DNA from: Clostridia bacterium
Lineage (GTDB): Bacteria > Bacillota > Clostridia > Oscillospirales > Acutalibacteraceae
NCBI GenBank assembly: GCA_017517665.1
Contig: JAFWYP010000059.1
Location: 1 to 64,000, forward strand
Length of the DNA stretch: 64,000 bases
Direction of reading: 5' to 3'
Shown here: one piece after another, positions 1 to 9,071 of the stretch
Position numbering within the stretch: the stretch's first letter is position 1
How the letters are laid out: each line of letters opens with the position of its first letter
Program-made: the position numbers and the translations under genes
The notes under the pieces: model-generated
What the model was told of the DNA's origin: nothing
Seen by the model: only the letters and a program-made list of their open reading frames with translations
Database searches by the model: none

Positions 1-692
1 GAGTAACCTTCAAACAGCTGGCTGTTAAGGTCACTTCTTGCGGTTCTTGCGGCGCCGAGACAGAAGCCTGTTATTTTAATCTTGCCGTCAGTTGCGATGA
101 TAAGCGTTGACGGAGAAATTCCTCTGTGAATTATGCCCTGAGAATGAAGGGTACTGAGTGTTGAAAGAATAGGCATGAGAAGCTGTCTTGCCTTGTCCCA
201 TGCTATATATCCTTCTTTGTTGCGAAGCAGAAACTCGCGCAGTGTTATTCCTTCGAAATGGTCGTAAATCGCATATGAAGTGCCGTAATCATCAACAACA
301 TTTGTTACGCTGATTAACGCGGAAAGACCCTTGAGCTTTGCAAGTTTTGTCCAGAGTTCAACGAAGTCCTGACGAAGCTCGGCAAAAATTGATTCACTTC
401 CTCTCATAACCTGAAGATTGAGGCTTGAGGTTGTTCTTGCCGTGAAAGAATCGGGAATGAATTCTCTGATTTTAACCGCTTTTTTCTCGGAAAGGTCCCA
501 GCCGATATAGGTAGCACCCTCGCCGTTGTATTCAAGCATTTTTCCGACAAGATAGCGGTTTACTATAACTGTTCTTACGGGAAGGTAAGGCGGAATCTGT
601 GTTGATTCGGCATGATATCCGCAATAAGGGCATTGCTTGCTGTTGCCGATTTCACGCATACAGCTCATGCATAAATTATCTGAACTAATCAT
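1..692 (-). CDS. Zinc-ribbon Ser/Thr pseudokinase (3' end cut by window)
   Basis: About 230 N-terminal residues are visible. The reading frame starts at an ATG (complement 690-692) preceded by AAGGAG and runs off the window edge. Residues 8-24 hold two Cys pairs (CMSC, CPYC), a zinc-ribbon pattern. A protein-kinase-like fold follows: a Gly-rich loop (EGATYIGW), the beta-3 Lys (AVKI) and a catalytic-loop equivalent. That loop reads HRGISPSTL instead of HRD..N, and the DFG position reads GFC. Catalytic Asp, metal-binding Asn and DFG Asp are therefore all missing, so I call it a pseudokinase. Clostridial kinases of this shape often continue into membrane or repeat domains; that part lies outside the window. 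It is transcribed away from glgB. Confidence 0.75.
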   Translation of the reverse strand, partial: MISSDNLCMSCMREIGNSKQCPYCGYHAESTQIPPYLPVRTVIVNRYLVGKMLEYNGEGATYIGWDLSEKKAVKIREFIPDSFTARTTSSLNLQVMRGSESIFAELRQDFVELWTKLAKLKGLSALISVTNVVDDYGTSYAIYDHFEGITLREFLLRNKEGYIAWDKARQLLMPILSTLSTLHSQGIIHRGISPSTLIIATDGKIKITGFCLGAARTARSDLNSQLFEGY

Positions 693-737
693 ATTTCAGG
701 CGCTCCTTGCCGTTAAAAATTATTATCAAACATAATG

Positions 738-766
738 ATAATAACAAAACATGCTGCATTTGTCAA
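738..766 (-). promoter_or_regulatory. Sigma-A-type promoter for the pseudokinase
   Basis: On the minus strand TTGACA (complement 761-766) and TATTAT (complement 738-743) are separated by exactly 17 bases. The -10 lies about 45 bases upstream of the pseudokinase start codon. Confidence 0.6.
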
Positions 767-851
767 TGAAGGTGACATTTTTGTAACTTTTATCGTCATT
801 TTGTTAAAGAATCGGCGGCGGATTTTGTATATTAAATATTATAATATATAC

Positions 852-880
852 TTGAAAAGAGAATTAAATGTTGATATAAT
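852..880 (+). promoter_or_regulatory. Sigma-A-type promoter of the glycogen operon
   Basis: TTGAAA (852-857), a 17-base spacer and a perfect TATAAT (875-880) lie 43 bases before the glgB start. This is the only strong promoter match found ahead of the glg genes, which suggests a single operon. Confidence 0.7.
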
Positions 881-923
881 ATAACAGAATAGAGTTTCTC
901 TGCAAAAAAGGAGGGTATGTCCC

Positions 924-2831
924 ATGGGAAACGATAAAAACAGCGTACCTCTTTATTTGTTTCATCAGGGAACAAATGCCAAGGCATATGAATTTCTCGG
1001 CGCGCATCCCGATGATGACGGCGGCGTGTATTTCAGAGTGTGGGCACCCAATGCACGGTGGATAGGTGTTGCGGGTGATTTCAACGGCTGGCAGCCGGAA
1101 AATGCACCCATGCAGAAAATCAGCGAGGGCGTTTGGGAATGCAAGGTACACAATGTAAACAAATATGATGCATATAAGTTTGTTATCAGCACCCCCGACG
1201 GACGCATGATTTACAAGAGCGACCCATACGCTTTCCATGCGCAGACAAGACCCGAAACGGCTTCAAAATATTACGGCGAGCTTGATTTCAAGTGGACGGA
1301 CAAGGCGTGGATGAAGAAAAGGAAAGAAAAAGATATCTATGCTTCACCCGTCAATATATATGAAGTTCATACGGGCTCATGGCAGGCATATGATGACGGC
1401 AATCCGCTTCCTTACAGAGAGCTTGCCGACAGACTCATTCCATACGTGAAAGAAATGGGATATACTCACATTGAGCTTCTTCCCGTAACAGAGCATCCGT
1501 TTGACGGCTCGTGGGGATATCAGGTAACGGGTTATTTCGCACCTACCTCGCGCTACGGCACTCCCGATGATTTTGCTTATTTTGTTGATAAGGCTCATAA
1601 AGAAAACATCGGCATAATTCTTGACTGGGTGCCTGCTCATTTCCCGAAGGATGCTTTCGGTCTTTATGAATTCGACGGTACTCCGTGTTATGAATATGCA
1701 GACCCGAGAAAGGGCGAGCATTACGAATGGGGAACAAAAGTATTCGACTACGGCAGAAACGAAGTTCAGAGCTTCCTTGTTTCAAGCGCAATGTTCTGGC
1801 TTGATAAATACCATATAGACGGACTCAGGGTTGATGCGGTTGCATCAATGCTCTATCTTGACTATGACAGAGACGACGGTCAGTGGATACCCAACATCAA
1901 CGGCGGTCACGAAAACCTTGAAGCGGTTGCGTTTTTGCAGAAGCTCAACGAATCGGTGTTCAGAGAATACGGCGATGTTATGATGATTGCCGAAGAAAGC
2001 ACCGCATGGCCGATGGTTTCAAAGCCGACATACATGGGCGGTCTCGGATTCAACTTCAAGTGGAATATGGGCTGGATGAATGACTGTCTGAGGTATTTTT
2101 CTCTTGACGGAATTCACAGGAAATATAATCACGACTGTCTCACATTCTCATTCTTCTATGCTTTTTCGGAGAATTTTGTTCTTCCGATTTCTCACGATGA
2201 GGTTGTTCACGGCAAATGCTCACTCATCAATAAGATGCCCGGCACATATGAGGAAAAGTTTGCGGGAGTCCGTTCCTTCCTCGGCTATATGATGTCGCAT
2301 CCGGGCAAAAAGCTTATGTTCATGGGCGGAGAATTCGGTCAGTTCATCGAATGGAATTACAAGCAGCCTCTTGACTGGATGCTTCTTGACTACGACGCCC
2401 ACAAGCAGCTTAAGAATTATGTTGCATCCCTGAATGCTTTTTATAACAGCAATGCTCCTTTCTGGGAGGATGATTATACATGGGAAGGCTTTAACTGGAT
2501 AGTCAGCGATGACAGCACGAATTCTGTTGTAGGATATCTCAGAAGAGATAAAAGCGGAAATGAAATAATTTCTCTTTGCAACTTCACCAATGTCACAAGG
2601 CAGAAATACTGCATCGGTGTTCCCAAGGCAGGAACATACAGGGTTGTGTTCAGCTCCGCAATCCCCGAATTCGGCGGCAAGGGCGAAAGCACCGTAGGTT
2701 CTGTAAGAGCAAAGAAGAAACCCATGCACGGCTATGATTACAGCATTGAACTTGATATTGAGGGCTTAAGCTGTATGTTCATAAAAAACACTTCACGCAA
2801 AAAACAAACAAATAATTTTACATTCAAATAA
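924..2831 (+). CDS. glgB: 1,4-alpha-glucan branching enzyme GlgB
   Basis: This enzyme makes the alpha-1,6 branch points of glycogen. The 635-residue protein has a CBM48-type beta-sandwich at about 25-115, a GH13 TIM barrel at about 140-510 and a C-terminal beta domain. Visible GH13 residues are the nucleophile D304 in GLRVDAVAS, the acid E357 in IAEEST and H424/D425 in ISHDEVVH. Length is typical of the shorter (GH13_9) branching enzymes. The ATG at 924 follows AAGGAGGG. It is the first gene of glgB-glgC-glgD-X-glgA, with 15 bases to glgC. Confidence 0.96.
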   Translation: MGNDKNSVPLYLFHQGTNAKAYEFLGAHPDDDGGVYFRVWAPNARWIGVAGDFNGWQPENAPMQKISEGVWECKVHNVNKYDAYKFVISTPDGRMIYKSDPYAFHAQTRPETASKYYGELDFKWTDKAWMKKRKEKDIYASPVNIYEVHTGSWQAYDDGNPLPYRELADRLIPYVKEMGYTHIELLPVTEHPFDGSWGYQVTGYFAPTSRYGTPDDFAYFVDKAHKENIGIILDWVPAHFPKDAFGLYEFDGTPCYEYADPRKGEHYEWGTKVFDYGRNEVQSFLVSSAMFWLDKYHIDGLRVDAVASMLYLDYDRDDGQWIPNINGGHENLEAVAFLQKLNESVFREYGDVMMIAEESTAWPMVSKPTYMGGLGFNFKWNMGWMNDCLRYFSLDGIHRKYNHDCLTFSFFYAFSENFVLPISHDEVVHGKCSLINKMPGTYEEKFAGVRSFLGYMMSHPGKKLMFMGGEFGQFIEWNYKQPLDWMLLDYDAHKQLKNYVASLNAFYNSNAPFWEDDYTWEGFNWIVSDDSTNSVVGYLRRDKSGNEIISLCNFTNVTRQKYCIGVPKAGTYRVVFSSAIPEFGGKGESTVGSVRAKKKPMHGYDYSIELDIEGLSCMFIKNTSRKKQTNNFTFK

Positions 2832-2846
2832 AAGGAGGACACCCCA

Positions 2847-4061
2847 ATGGCAGTTAAACCCGAATGCATAGCAATGCTCCTTGCGGGCGGTCAGGGCAGC
2901 CGTCTCGGCATTCTGACAAAGAACATCGCAAAGCCTGCCGTGCCCTACGGCGGCAAATACAGAATCATCGACTTTCCTCTTTCAAACTGTGTTAACTCCG
3001 GTATTTACACAGTCGGCGTTCTCACCCAGTATCAGCCTCTTGAACTGAATGACTATATCGGTAACGGACAGCCCTGGGACCTTGACCGTGCAAACGGCGG
3101 TGTCCACATTCTCTCTCCCTATCAGCAGATTAAGGGCACAGAATGGTATAAGGGCACAGCCAACGCCATTTATCAGAATATCAACTTCATCGAAAGATAT
3201 GACCCCGAATATGTTCTCATTCTTTCGGGTGACCATATCTATAAGATGGACTATGCAAAGATGCTTGATTACCACAAGGAAAAGAATGCAGACTGCACAA
3301 TTGCAATGCTTGAAGTTCCATGGGAAGAGGCAAGCCGTTTTGGTCTTATGATAGTTAATGACGACGGTTCAATCAGCGAATTTGAAGAAAAACCCAAGAA
3401 TCCCAGAAGCAACAAGGCTTCAATGGGTGTTTATATCTTCAACTGGAAGAAGCTCAGACAGTATCTTATCGAAGATGAAGCAAAAGAAGGCTCGGGCAAC
3501 GACTTCGGTCATGACGTTATTCCTGCAATGCATAATGACGGTCAGAGAATGTTTGCTTATCAGTTTGACGGATACTGGAAGGATGTAGGAACAATCAACA
3601 GCCTCTGGGATGCAAACCTTGACCTTCTCAATCCCAAGGTTGACCTTGATCTCAATGACGACAGCTGGAGAATTTATTCCCGTTCACCCGCCGCACCGCC
3701 TCACTATATCGGCGAAAACGCAAAGGTTGAAAACTCAATGGTTACAGAGGGCTGCGAAATCGGCGGCAATATTGATTTCTCTGTTCTTTTTGCAAACGTA
3801 ACCGTTGAAGAGGGTGCAGAGGTCAAATATTCAATCGTTATGCCCGGCACGGTTATCAAAAAGGGTGCGGTTGTTCAGTATTCGATAGTTGCCGAAAATG
3901 CGGTTATCGAAGAAGGCGCGGTTGTCGGCGAAAGCCCCGAAAACATGGCGAATGTTGAAGACTGGGGCGTTGCGGTTATCGGCAACGGCGTAACAATCGG
4001 CAAGGGCGCAAAGGTTGAGCCTCAGGCAATGATAGACAGTGATATCGGAGGTGCGGAATAA
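2847..4061 (+). CDS. glgC: Glucose-1-phosphate adenylyltransferase catalytic subunit GlgC
   Basis: It makes ADP-glucose from glucose-1-phosphate and ATP, the committed step of glycogen synthesis. The 404-residue protein begins with the nucleotidyltransferase signature ([11 protein letters not shown] at about 11-21, then [15 protein letters not shown]). It ends in a left-handed beta-helix of hexapeptide repeats from about residue 285 ([17 protein letters not shown]). The intact GGxGSRL loop marks it as the catalytic partner of the GlgD encoded next. The ATG follows AAAAGGAGG, and the stop codon overlaps the glgD start by one base (TAATG). Confidence 0.96.
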   Translation: MAVKPECIAMLLAGGQGSRLGILTKNIAKPAVPYGGKYRIIDFPLSNCVNSGIYTVGVLTQYQPLELNDYIGNGQPWDLDRANGGVHILSPYQQIKGTEWYKGTANAIYQNINFIERYDPEYVLILSGDHIYKMDYAKMLDYHKEKNADCTIAMLEVPWEEASRFGLMIVNDDGSISEFEEKPKNPRSNKASMGVYIFNWKKLRQYLIEDEAKEGSGNDFGHDVIPAMHNDGQRMFAYQFDGYWKDVGTINSLWDANLDLLNPKVDLDLNDDSWRIYSRSPAAPPHYIGENAKVENSMVTEGCEIGGNIDFSVLFANVTVEEGAEVKYSIVMPGTVIKKGAVVQYSIVAENAVIEEGAVVGESPENMANVEDWGVAVIGNGVTIGKGAKVEPQAMIDSDIGGAE

Positions 4062-5173
4062 TGGCAGCAAACAATGTTCTCGGCATTATCTTTTCAAATG
4101 CCAACGATGAAGTAATCCCCGAGCTTACAGCTCTCAGAACGATGGGTTCGATTCCTTTTGCGGGTCGTTACCGTCTTATAGACTTCCCTCTTTCAAACAT
4201 GGTTAACGCAGGCATCAGCAAGGTCGGCGTTATCACAAAGAGCAACTACCGTTCGCTCATGGACCATATCGGTTCGGGCAAGGCATGGGACCTTTCAAGA
4301 AAGAGAGAGGGCATGACCATTCTTCCTCCCTATAATCTTCCCGGTACGGGCATGATTAAGGGCAAGGCGGATGCTCTCTATAACAGTATCAACTACATCG
4401 AAAAATCAGGCAAGGATCATGTTCTTCTTACCGACTGCAATGTTATCTGCAACATGGATTATGAGGCACTCTACAAGGCTCATGTTGCAAACGATGCCGA
4501 TGTCACAGTTGCTTATGCAAAGGGGATTCCTCCCAGAATGGAAGCAAACACCGAAATCATCATGGACGAAAATTCAAGAGTTACCGACACAAAGATTCTT
4601 GACTGCTACAGCTCCGATGTGAATTATTCGCTTAAAGTCATGATTATCAGAAGAACTCTTCTTGAGCGTCTTCTTCACGAAGCACACAGTTCAAAGATTG
4701 ATGATTTTGAAACAATCATCTGCAATAACGTGAAGCATATCAGGATTTACGGCTACGAAGTAACAGGCTTCATAAAGGTTATCGGTTCACTCCAAAGCTA
4801 TTATGATATCAGCCTTGAGCTTCTTAAGCTTGAAAACAGAAAAGAGCTCTTCACAGCAGACAGACCCGTTTATACCAAGGTAAGAGATGAAGTGCCCGCA
4901 TTTTACGGCATAGGCGCAAGTGTTAAGAACTCTCTTATCGCAGACGGCTGCCGCATTGAGGGTGAGGTTGAAAATTCGATTCTTTTCAGAGGGGTTACCG
5001 TTGCGAAGGGCGCAAAAATCAAAAATTCAATCGTAATGCAGGGTTCGTTTATCGGTGAGAATTCAACTCTCGACTGCGTTATCATTGATAAAGCGGCTGT
5101 TCTTAAGCCGAACAAGATGCTTTGCGGTGCATCGAATTACCCTGTCTATATCGGAAAGGGAATCGTTATCTGA
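4061..5173 (+). CDS. glgD: GlgD, regulatory subunit of glucose-1-phosphate adenylyltransferase
   Basis: This 370-residue GlgC paralogue keeps the overall layout (nucleotidyltransferase domain, then hexapeptide beta-helix from about 290). It lacks the N-terminal GGxGxRL phosphate loop: the equivalent region reads FSNANDEVIPELTALR. Family knowledge: Bacillota use a GlgC/GlgD hetero-oligomer in which GlgD is poorly active alone and raises GlgC activity. The one-base overlap with glgC suggests translational coupling and balanced subunit production. Confidence 0.93.
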   Translation: MAANNVLGIIFSNANDEVIPELTALRTMGSIPFAGRYRLIDFPLSNMVNAGISKVGVITKSNYRSLMDHIGSGKAWDLSRKREGMTILPPYNLPGTGMIKGKADALYNSINYIEKSGKDHVLLTDCNVICNMDYEALYKAHVANDADVTVAYAKGIPPRMEANTEIIMDENSRVTDTKILDCYSSDVNYSLKVMIIRRTLLERLLHEAHSSKIDDFETIICNNVKHIRIYGYEVTGFIKVIGSLQSYYDISLELLKLENRKELFTADRPVYTKVRDEVPAFYGIGASVKNSLIADGCRIEGEVENSILFRGVTVAKGAKIKNSIVMQGSFIGENSTLDCVIIDKAAVLKPNKMLCGASNYPVYIGKGIVI

Positions 5174-5179
5174 GAAAGT

Positions 5180-6127
5180 GTGAAATTAGAAATGTCTACC
5201 AAAAATATACTCACAGGTGTTGTGGTTGCGCTTGCACTCGTGCTTGTGTTGGTTGTTATCCTTGTCAAAACAGGTGTTTTTGACGGTGCGCAGACCACTA
5301 CCACAGAGCCTGAAATAGAAGAAACCAAAATTGTTGTTGTTACCGGAACGGATGTCAACGGTAACACATTCGAATACACCATGATGTCAAAATACAAGCC
5401 TCCTAAGGTTTCTTCAAACTTTATTTATCCTACAAGAAAGAAAACAACAACCACCACAACCGAGCCTGAGTCAACAACAGCTCCTCTTTTTATTGAGGAA
5501 ACAAGTGCTGTTCAGGTGACTGACCCTGACGGCGAGCCTGTGACGGATGAAAACGGCGTTCCCGTAACGGAAATCGTAACCTATACCGTTCCTGTTACCG
5601 AATCCACTACTGCTGAACCCACAACGGCATACAGTCCGAGAACATCCCATGTTGTTGTTACAAACAAGCTCGGAATTGTTCAGAAGGATGAAAACGGAAA
5701 CCCGAAAACAGAGATTGTGACGATTGACCCGCCTGCACCCACTCAGGGTGATATATGGAGCGAAAGCGCCGTTCCCGGCACAACTTCAAAGCACGGAATA
5801 AATGCAGGTGTGACCGTTGTTGATAACCTTGAGCAGGCAATTCTTGAACAGCTTAATCAGGACAGACTTGCCGCAGGTGCAACTCCTCTCAACAACACTC
5901 TGAAAGCGAAAGCAAGAACGGGCGCAACCTCAAAGGCACTTCCTGCAATATACGGTGAACCCGACGGTTCAACATATGTTTTTGTTACCGATTATACGGG
6001 TCAGGGAGTTTACAGTGAGGTTTCATCAGCTCTTTCCGAAAAGCTTTTAAGTGCCGACACAAGCTCAATCGGTATAGGTGTTATTGAATATCAGGATAAA
6101 TATTATACATGCGTAATCTTTTCATGA
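5180..6127 (+). CDS. Membrane-anchored Thr-rich protein with CAP-like C-terminus
   Basis: I do not recognise a named family. The 315-residue product has one N-terminal membrane segment (about 10-30, rich in V/L/A), then a long Thr/Pro/Glu-rich extracytoplasmic stretch (about 35-210, runs such as TTTTTTEPE). A C-terminal domain (about 215-315) has elements of CAP/SCP domains: LEQLNQDRLAAGATPL near its start and SIGIGVIEYQDKYYTCVIF at the end. The catalytic-site His and Glu of true CAP domains are not evident. It lies in the glg operon 6 bases after glgD. The start is uncertain: GTG at 5180 or ATG at 5192. Confidence 0.75.
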   Translation: MKLEMSTKNILTGVVVALALVLVLVVILVKTGVFDGAQTTTTEPEIEETKIVVVTGTDVNGNTFEYTMMSKYKPPKVSSNFIYPTRKKTTTTTTEPESTTAPLFIEETSAVQVTDPDGEPVTDENGVPVTEIVTYTVPVTESTTAEPTTAYSPRTSHVVVTNKLGIVQKDENGNPKTEIVTIDPPAPTQGDIWSESAVPGTTSKHGINAGVTVVDNLEQAILEQLNQDRLAAGATPLNNTLKAKARTGATSKALPAIYGEPDGSTYVFVTDYTGQGVYSEVSSALSEKLLSADTSSIGIGVIEYQDKYYTCVIFS

Positions 6128-6157
6128 TTCCGTCACGTTAAAGAAAGGATGAAACAA

Positions 6158-7576
6158 ATGAAAGTTCTTTATGTTGCAAGCGAAGCTCTTCCCTTTGCCG
6201 CAAGCGGCGGACTTGCAGACGTTGCAGGTTCATTGCCTCAGGCACTCAGAAGACGCAAGGTTGCATGCAGAGTTGTGATGCCTCTTTACGGCACAATCAG
6301 CAACGAAATGCGTGCAAGCATGAAGTTTATAACAAATATTATGGTACCCGTTTCATGGCGCAGACAGTATTGCGGCATTTTTGAGGCGAAAGCAGGCGGC
6401 GTAATTTATTACCTCATCGACAATGAATACTATTTCAAGAGAAATTCTCTTTACGGTCATTATGACGACGGCGAGAGATTTGCTTTCTTCTCGAGAGCAG
6501 TTCTTGAAATTCTTCCGCATATCGACTTCAAACCCGATATTATTCACTGCAATGACTGGCAGAGTGCTCTTGTTCCCGTTTATTATTCAACAATTTACGG
6601 AAACAGAGAAGGCTATACCGGCATCAAAACCGTATTTACCATCCATAACATCCAGTATCAGGGCAAATACGGCAATGAAATCCTCGGCGACCTTTTCGGC
6701 CTCGGCGAGGAATGCGCTTCCCTTCTTCAGTTCGGCGATTGCCTCAACCTCATGAAGGGCGGTATTGAATGCTCCAACAAAGTAACAACCGTAAGCAATA
6801 CTTATGCGAGCGAAATTCTTGACCCCTGGTTCAGCCACGGTCTTGACCCGATTCTCAAGGAGAGAAGCTATAAGCTCAGCGGTATTCTCAACGGTATTGA
6901 CACAATCGGCTATGACCCCGAAACCGATAAGGATATTTTCTTCAACTATTCCGCAAAAGATCCCGCAAACAAAGCAAAGAACAAGGCTGCTCTTCAGGAG
7001 ATGTTCTCTCTTCCCGTAAGAGATGATGTTCCTGTTATGGGTATCGTAACAAGACTTGTTGCTCACAAGGGTCTCGACCTTATTAAGCGCGTTATGTGGG
7101 AGCTTCTCGGCTCAACCGATATGCAGCTTGTTGTTCTCGGTTCGGGTGACTGGGAATATGAGGCATTCTTCAAAGAGCTTGCCGCAAACTTCCCCGATAA
7201 GGTTGGTCTGCGTCTCGGCTTTATTCCCGATATGGCGAGAAAAATTTATGCGGGCAGCGATATGTTCCTCATGCCTTCAAAGAGCGAGCCTTGCGGTCTT
7301 TCACAGATGGTTGCTCTGCGCTACGGCTCAGTTCCCATCGTTCGCGAAACGGGCGGTCTTAAGGATACAATCACCGACAGCGGCGACGGTATCGGTAACG
7401 GCTTCACATTCAAGAGTTATGATGCATACGATATGCTTGACGCAATAAGACGTGCACTCGGCGCATACAGCGACAGGGAGTATTGGAACAAGCTCGTTGA
7501 AAGAGCACTCAAATGTGACAACAGCTGGGGCAAATCCGCAAGAGAATATATCAAGCTTTACGAATCACTTATGTAA
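6158..7576 (+). CDS. glgA: Glycogen synthase GlgA (ADP-glucose type)
   Basis: It transfers glucose from ADP-glucose to the non-reducing ends of glycogen. The product is a GT5 family, GT-B fold enzyme of 472 residues. The N-terminal KVLYVASEALPFAASGGLADV carries the ADP-glucose-binding K-x-G-G-L-type loop (here ASGGLADV). The C-terminal half has the conserved glutamate region (PSKSEPCGLSQM). I start at the ATG at 6158, 8 bases after AAAGGA; an in-frame ATG at 6149 overlaps that ribosome site. It is the last gene of the glg operon and is followed by a hairpin terminator. Confidence 0.95.
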   Translation: MKVLYVASEALPFAASGGLADVAGSLPQALRRRKVACRVVMPLYGTISNEMRASMKFITNIMVPVSWRRQYCGIFEAKAGGVIYYLIDNEYYFKRNSLYGHYDDGERFAFFSRAVLEILPHIDFKPDIIHCNDWQSALVPVYYSTIYGNREGYTGIKTVFTIHNIQYQGKYGNEILGDLFGLGEECASLLQFGDCLNLMKGGIECSNKVTTVSNTYASEILDPWFSHGLDPILKERSYKLSGILNGIDTIGYDPETDKDIFFNYSAKDPANKAKNKAALQEMFSLPVRDDVPVMGIVTRLVAHKGLDLIKRVMWELLGSTDMQLVVLGSGDWEYEAFFKELAANFPDKVGLRLGFIPDMARKIYAGSDMFLMPSKSEPCGLSQMVALRYGSVPIVRETGGLKDTITDSGDGIGNGFTFKSYDAYDMLDAIRRALGAYSDREYWNKLVERALKCDNSWGKSAREYIKLYESLM

Positions 7577-7582
7577 AACAAA

Positions 7583-7612
7583 AAAGCAACGCACCATTCG
7601 GTGCGTTGCTTT
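7583..7612. terminator. Bidirectional terminator between glgA and XRE gene
   Basis: A 13-base perfect stem (AAAGCAACGCACC / its complement) with an ATTC loop lies between two convergent genes. The T-run is strongest in the minus-strand direction (six T). Confidence 0.85.
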
Positions 7613-7639
7613 GACTGTCGATACAGCCTTTACGGTATT

Positions 7640-8290
7640 TCATCTTAAAAACTCAAAAGGCATCGGAGGTATTGATTCCGCAAGGTTTCTCATAATGAAT
7701 TCCTCCGCAAACGAAACAAGTGTCTTTATTGCATCGGGCACGGGCGCATCCGCATCGGGATTCGGATTCAGATGCGGCTTTATGGCATTATACGCCACAA
7801 GCTCTATTCCGCCGAGATATGTTGTATTACAGCAGATTTCTCCGTCTGTATACGCTCTTCCTGCCCAGGTTTTCGGAAGATTGCCTGCATTTGCCTGAAG
7901 CAGGATTATTTTATAAAGTGCAACTGAAAAGAGGATGTTCAGGTCAATGCCGTCCATTCTGTTTCCGTTTCTCATTGCGTGAGTGAGCAGCATGGAGGCT
8001 TTTACAAGAGTCTGCGGTGTGGGTTTATCGTCAGCATCTTCAGATTCAAACATCTCAATTGCCGCGGTGTTTATGCTGTTTTTTTCTACGGTTCTTCCGA
8101 GAAGATAGTCGCAGCTTACATCGTAATAATCTGCCGCCTTAATCAGAAAGCTCTGTCCGCATTCGCGTATTCCTTTTTCATAGTGGGAAAGCAGAGCCTG
8201 CGATATACCGAGCTGATGTGCGGCTTCTTTCTGGCTTATGCCTTTTTCTTTTCTCAATTCGCTGAGGATTACGGGGAAGCTTCTTTCCAT
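7640..8290 (-). CDS. XRE-family HTH transcriptional regulator
   Basis: The 216-residue protein has an N-terminal Cro/C1-type helix-turn-helix (about 8-65: LRKEKGISQKEAAHQLGIS, then LLSHYEKG and YYDVSCDYLLGRT). A helical C-terminal domain of unknown role follows (about 80-216). No membrane segment or metal site is evident. It stands alone on the minus strand between glgA and a phosphatase homologue. GGGAGA precedes the ATG. Its targets cannot be told from the sequence. Confidence 0.85.
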   Translation of the reverse strand: MERSFPVILSELRKEKGISQKEAAHQLGISQALLSHYEKGIRECGQSFLIKAADYYDVSCDYLLGRTVEKNSINTAAIEMFESEDADDKPTPQTLVKASMLLTHAMRNGNRMDGIDLNILFSVALYKIILLQANAGNLPKTWAGRAYTDGEICCNTTYLGGIELVAYNAIKPHLNPNPDADAPVPDAIKTLVSFAEEFIMRNLAESIPPMPFEFLR

Positions 8291-8414
8291 GATAATTCTC
8301 CCGACTGTATAATTTTTGGGCTTTTAATATGCGTTAACAATAATTATACATGATTATATACATTTTGTATATTGATGAATTAAACAAAAAAAGAGTTCCG
8401 TTTTTGGAGGAAAA

Positions 8415-9047
8415 ATGAAGTCCTATACTATCCATTTAATAAGAAATGCGCTCACGGATGAAAATCTTGAGGGGCGTTATATCGGTCATACAGATGTTGA
8501 TCTCGGTGAAGAGGGCAGGGTACAGCTTCTTCAGATGAAGGATGAGCTTATCTATCCGCCCGTAGAAGCACTTTTTACAAGTCCACTCAAAAGATGCACC
8601 GAAACTGCAAGAATTCTTTATCCCGATAATAATCCTATTGTTATTGACGGATTTATTGAATATAACTTCGGCGAGTTTGAGAATAAAACTGCCGAGGAAT
8701 TAAAAGAGCATCCCGTTTTCCCGAAATGGCTTGCAGGCGAAAAAGGTGTTGAGCCACCCTTCGGTGAAAGCAACGAAAAATTTGAAAAAAGAGTACGCGG
8801 CACCTTTGAAAAGGTTGCGGAGGGTCTTATGAAAACAGGCATAACCTCTGCGGCTATTGTTACTCACGGCGGAGTAATTATGTCTATTCTTTCTGCATAC
8901 GGTATTCCCGAATTGCCCATGCATGAGTGGATGACTCCGAGCGGCTGCGGATTTACCATAAAAATCAATCCTTCTCTTTGGATGAGGGCGCAGAAATTTG
9001 AAGTTTTCAGCGAATTTCCTTATGAAAGAGAAGAGTTGCCCGATTAA
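8415..9047 (+). CDS. Histidine-phosphatase (phosphoglycerate mutase) family protein lacking the catalytic His
   Basis: The 210-residue protein aligns by eye with small histidine phosphatases (CobC/GpmB type): GRYIGHTDVDLGEEG, FTSPLKRCTETA and AAIVTHGGV are all in place. The signature RHG near the N-terminus reads R10-N11-A12, so the His that is phosphorylated in this family is Asn; the second catalytic His (H151) is kept. It may be a binding protein or an inactive paralogue, or it may use another mechanism. The ATG follows TGGAGGA. The GH35 gene begins 24 bases downstream, probably in the same transcript. Confidence 0.8.
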   Translation: MKSYTIHLIRNALTDENLEGRYIGHTDVDLGEEGRVQLLQMKDELIYPPVEALFTSPLKRCTETARILYPDNNPIVIDGFIEYNFGEFENKTAEELKEHPVFPKWLAGEKGVEPPFGESNEKFEKRVRGTFEKVAEGLMKTGITSAAIVTHGGVIMSILSAYGIPELPMHEWMTPSGCGFTIKINPSLWMRAQKFEVFSEFPYEREELPD

Positions 9048-9071
9048 CAAATAAATTTACAGGAGAAAAAT

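Noticed and set aside
5430-5480. Simple-sequence ACAACA/ACCACA tract in the Thr-rich linker as a slip-strand switch
   Set aside because: The tract is short, irregular and trinucleotide-based, so length changes would mostly keep frame.
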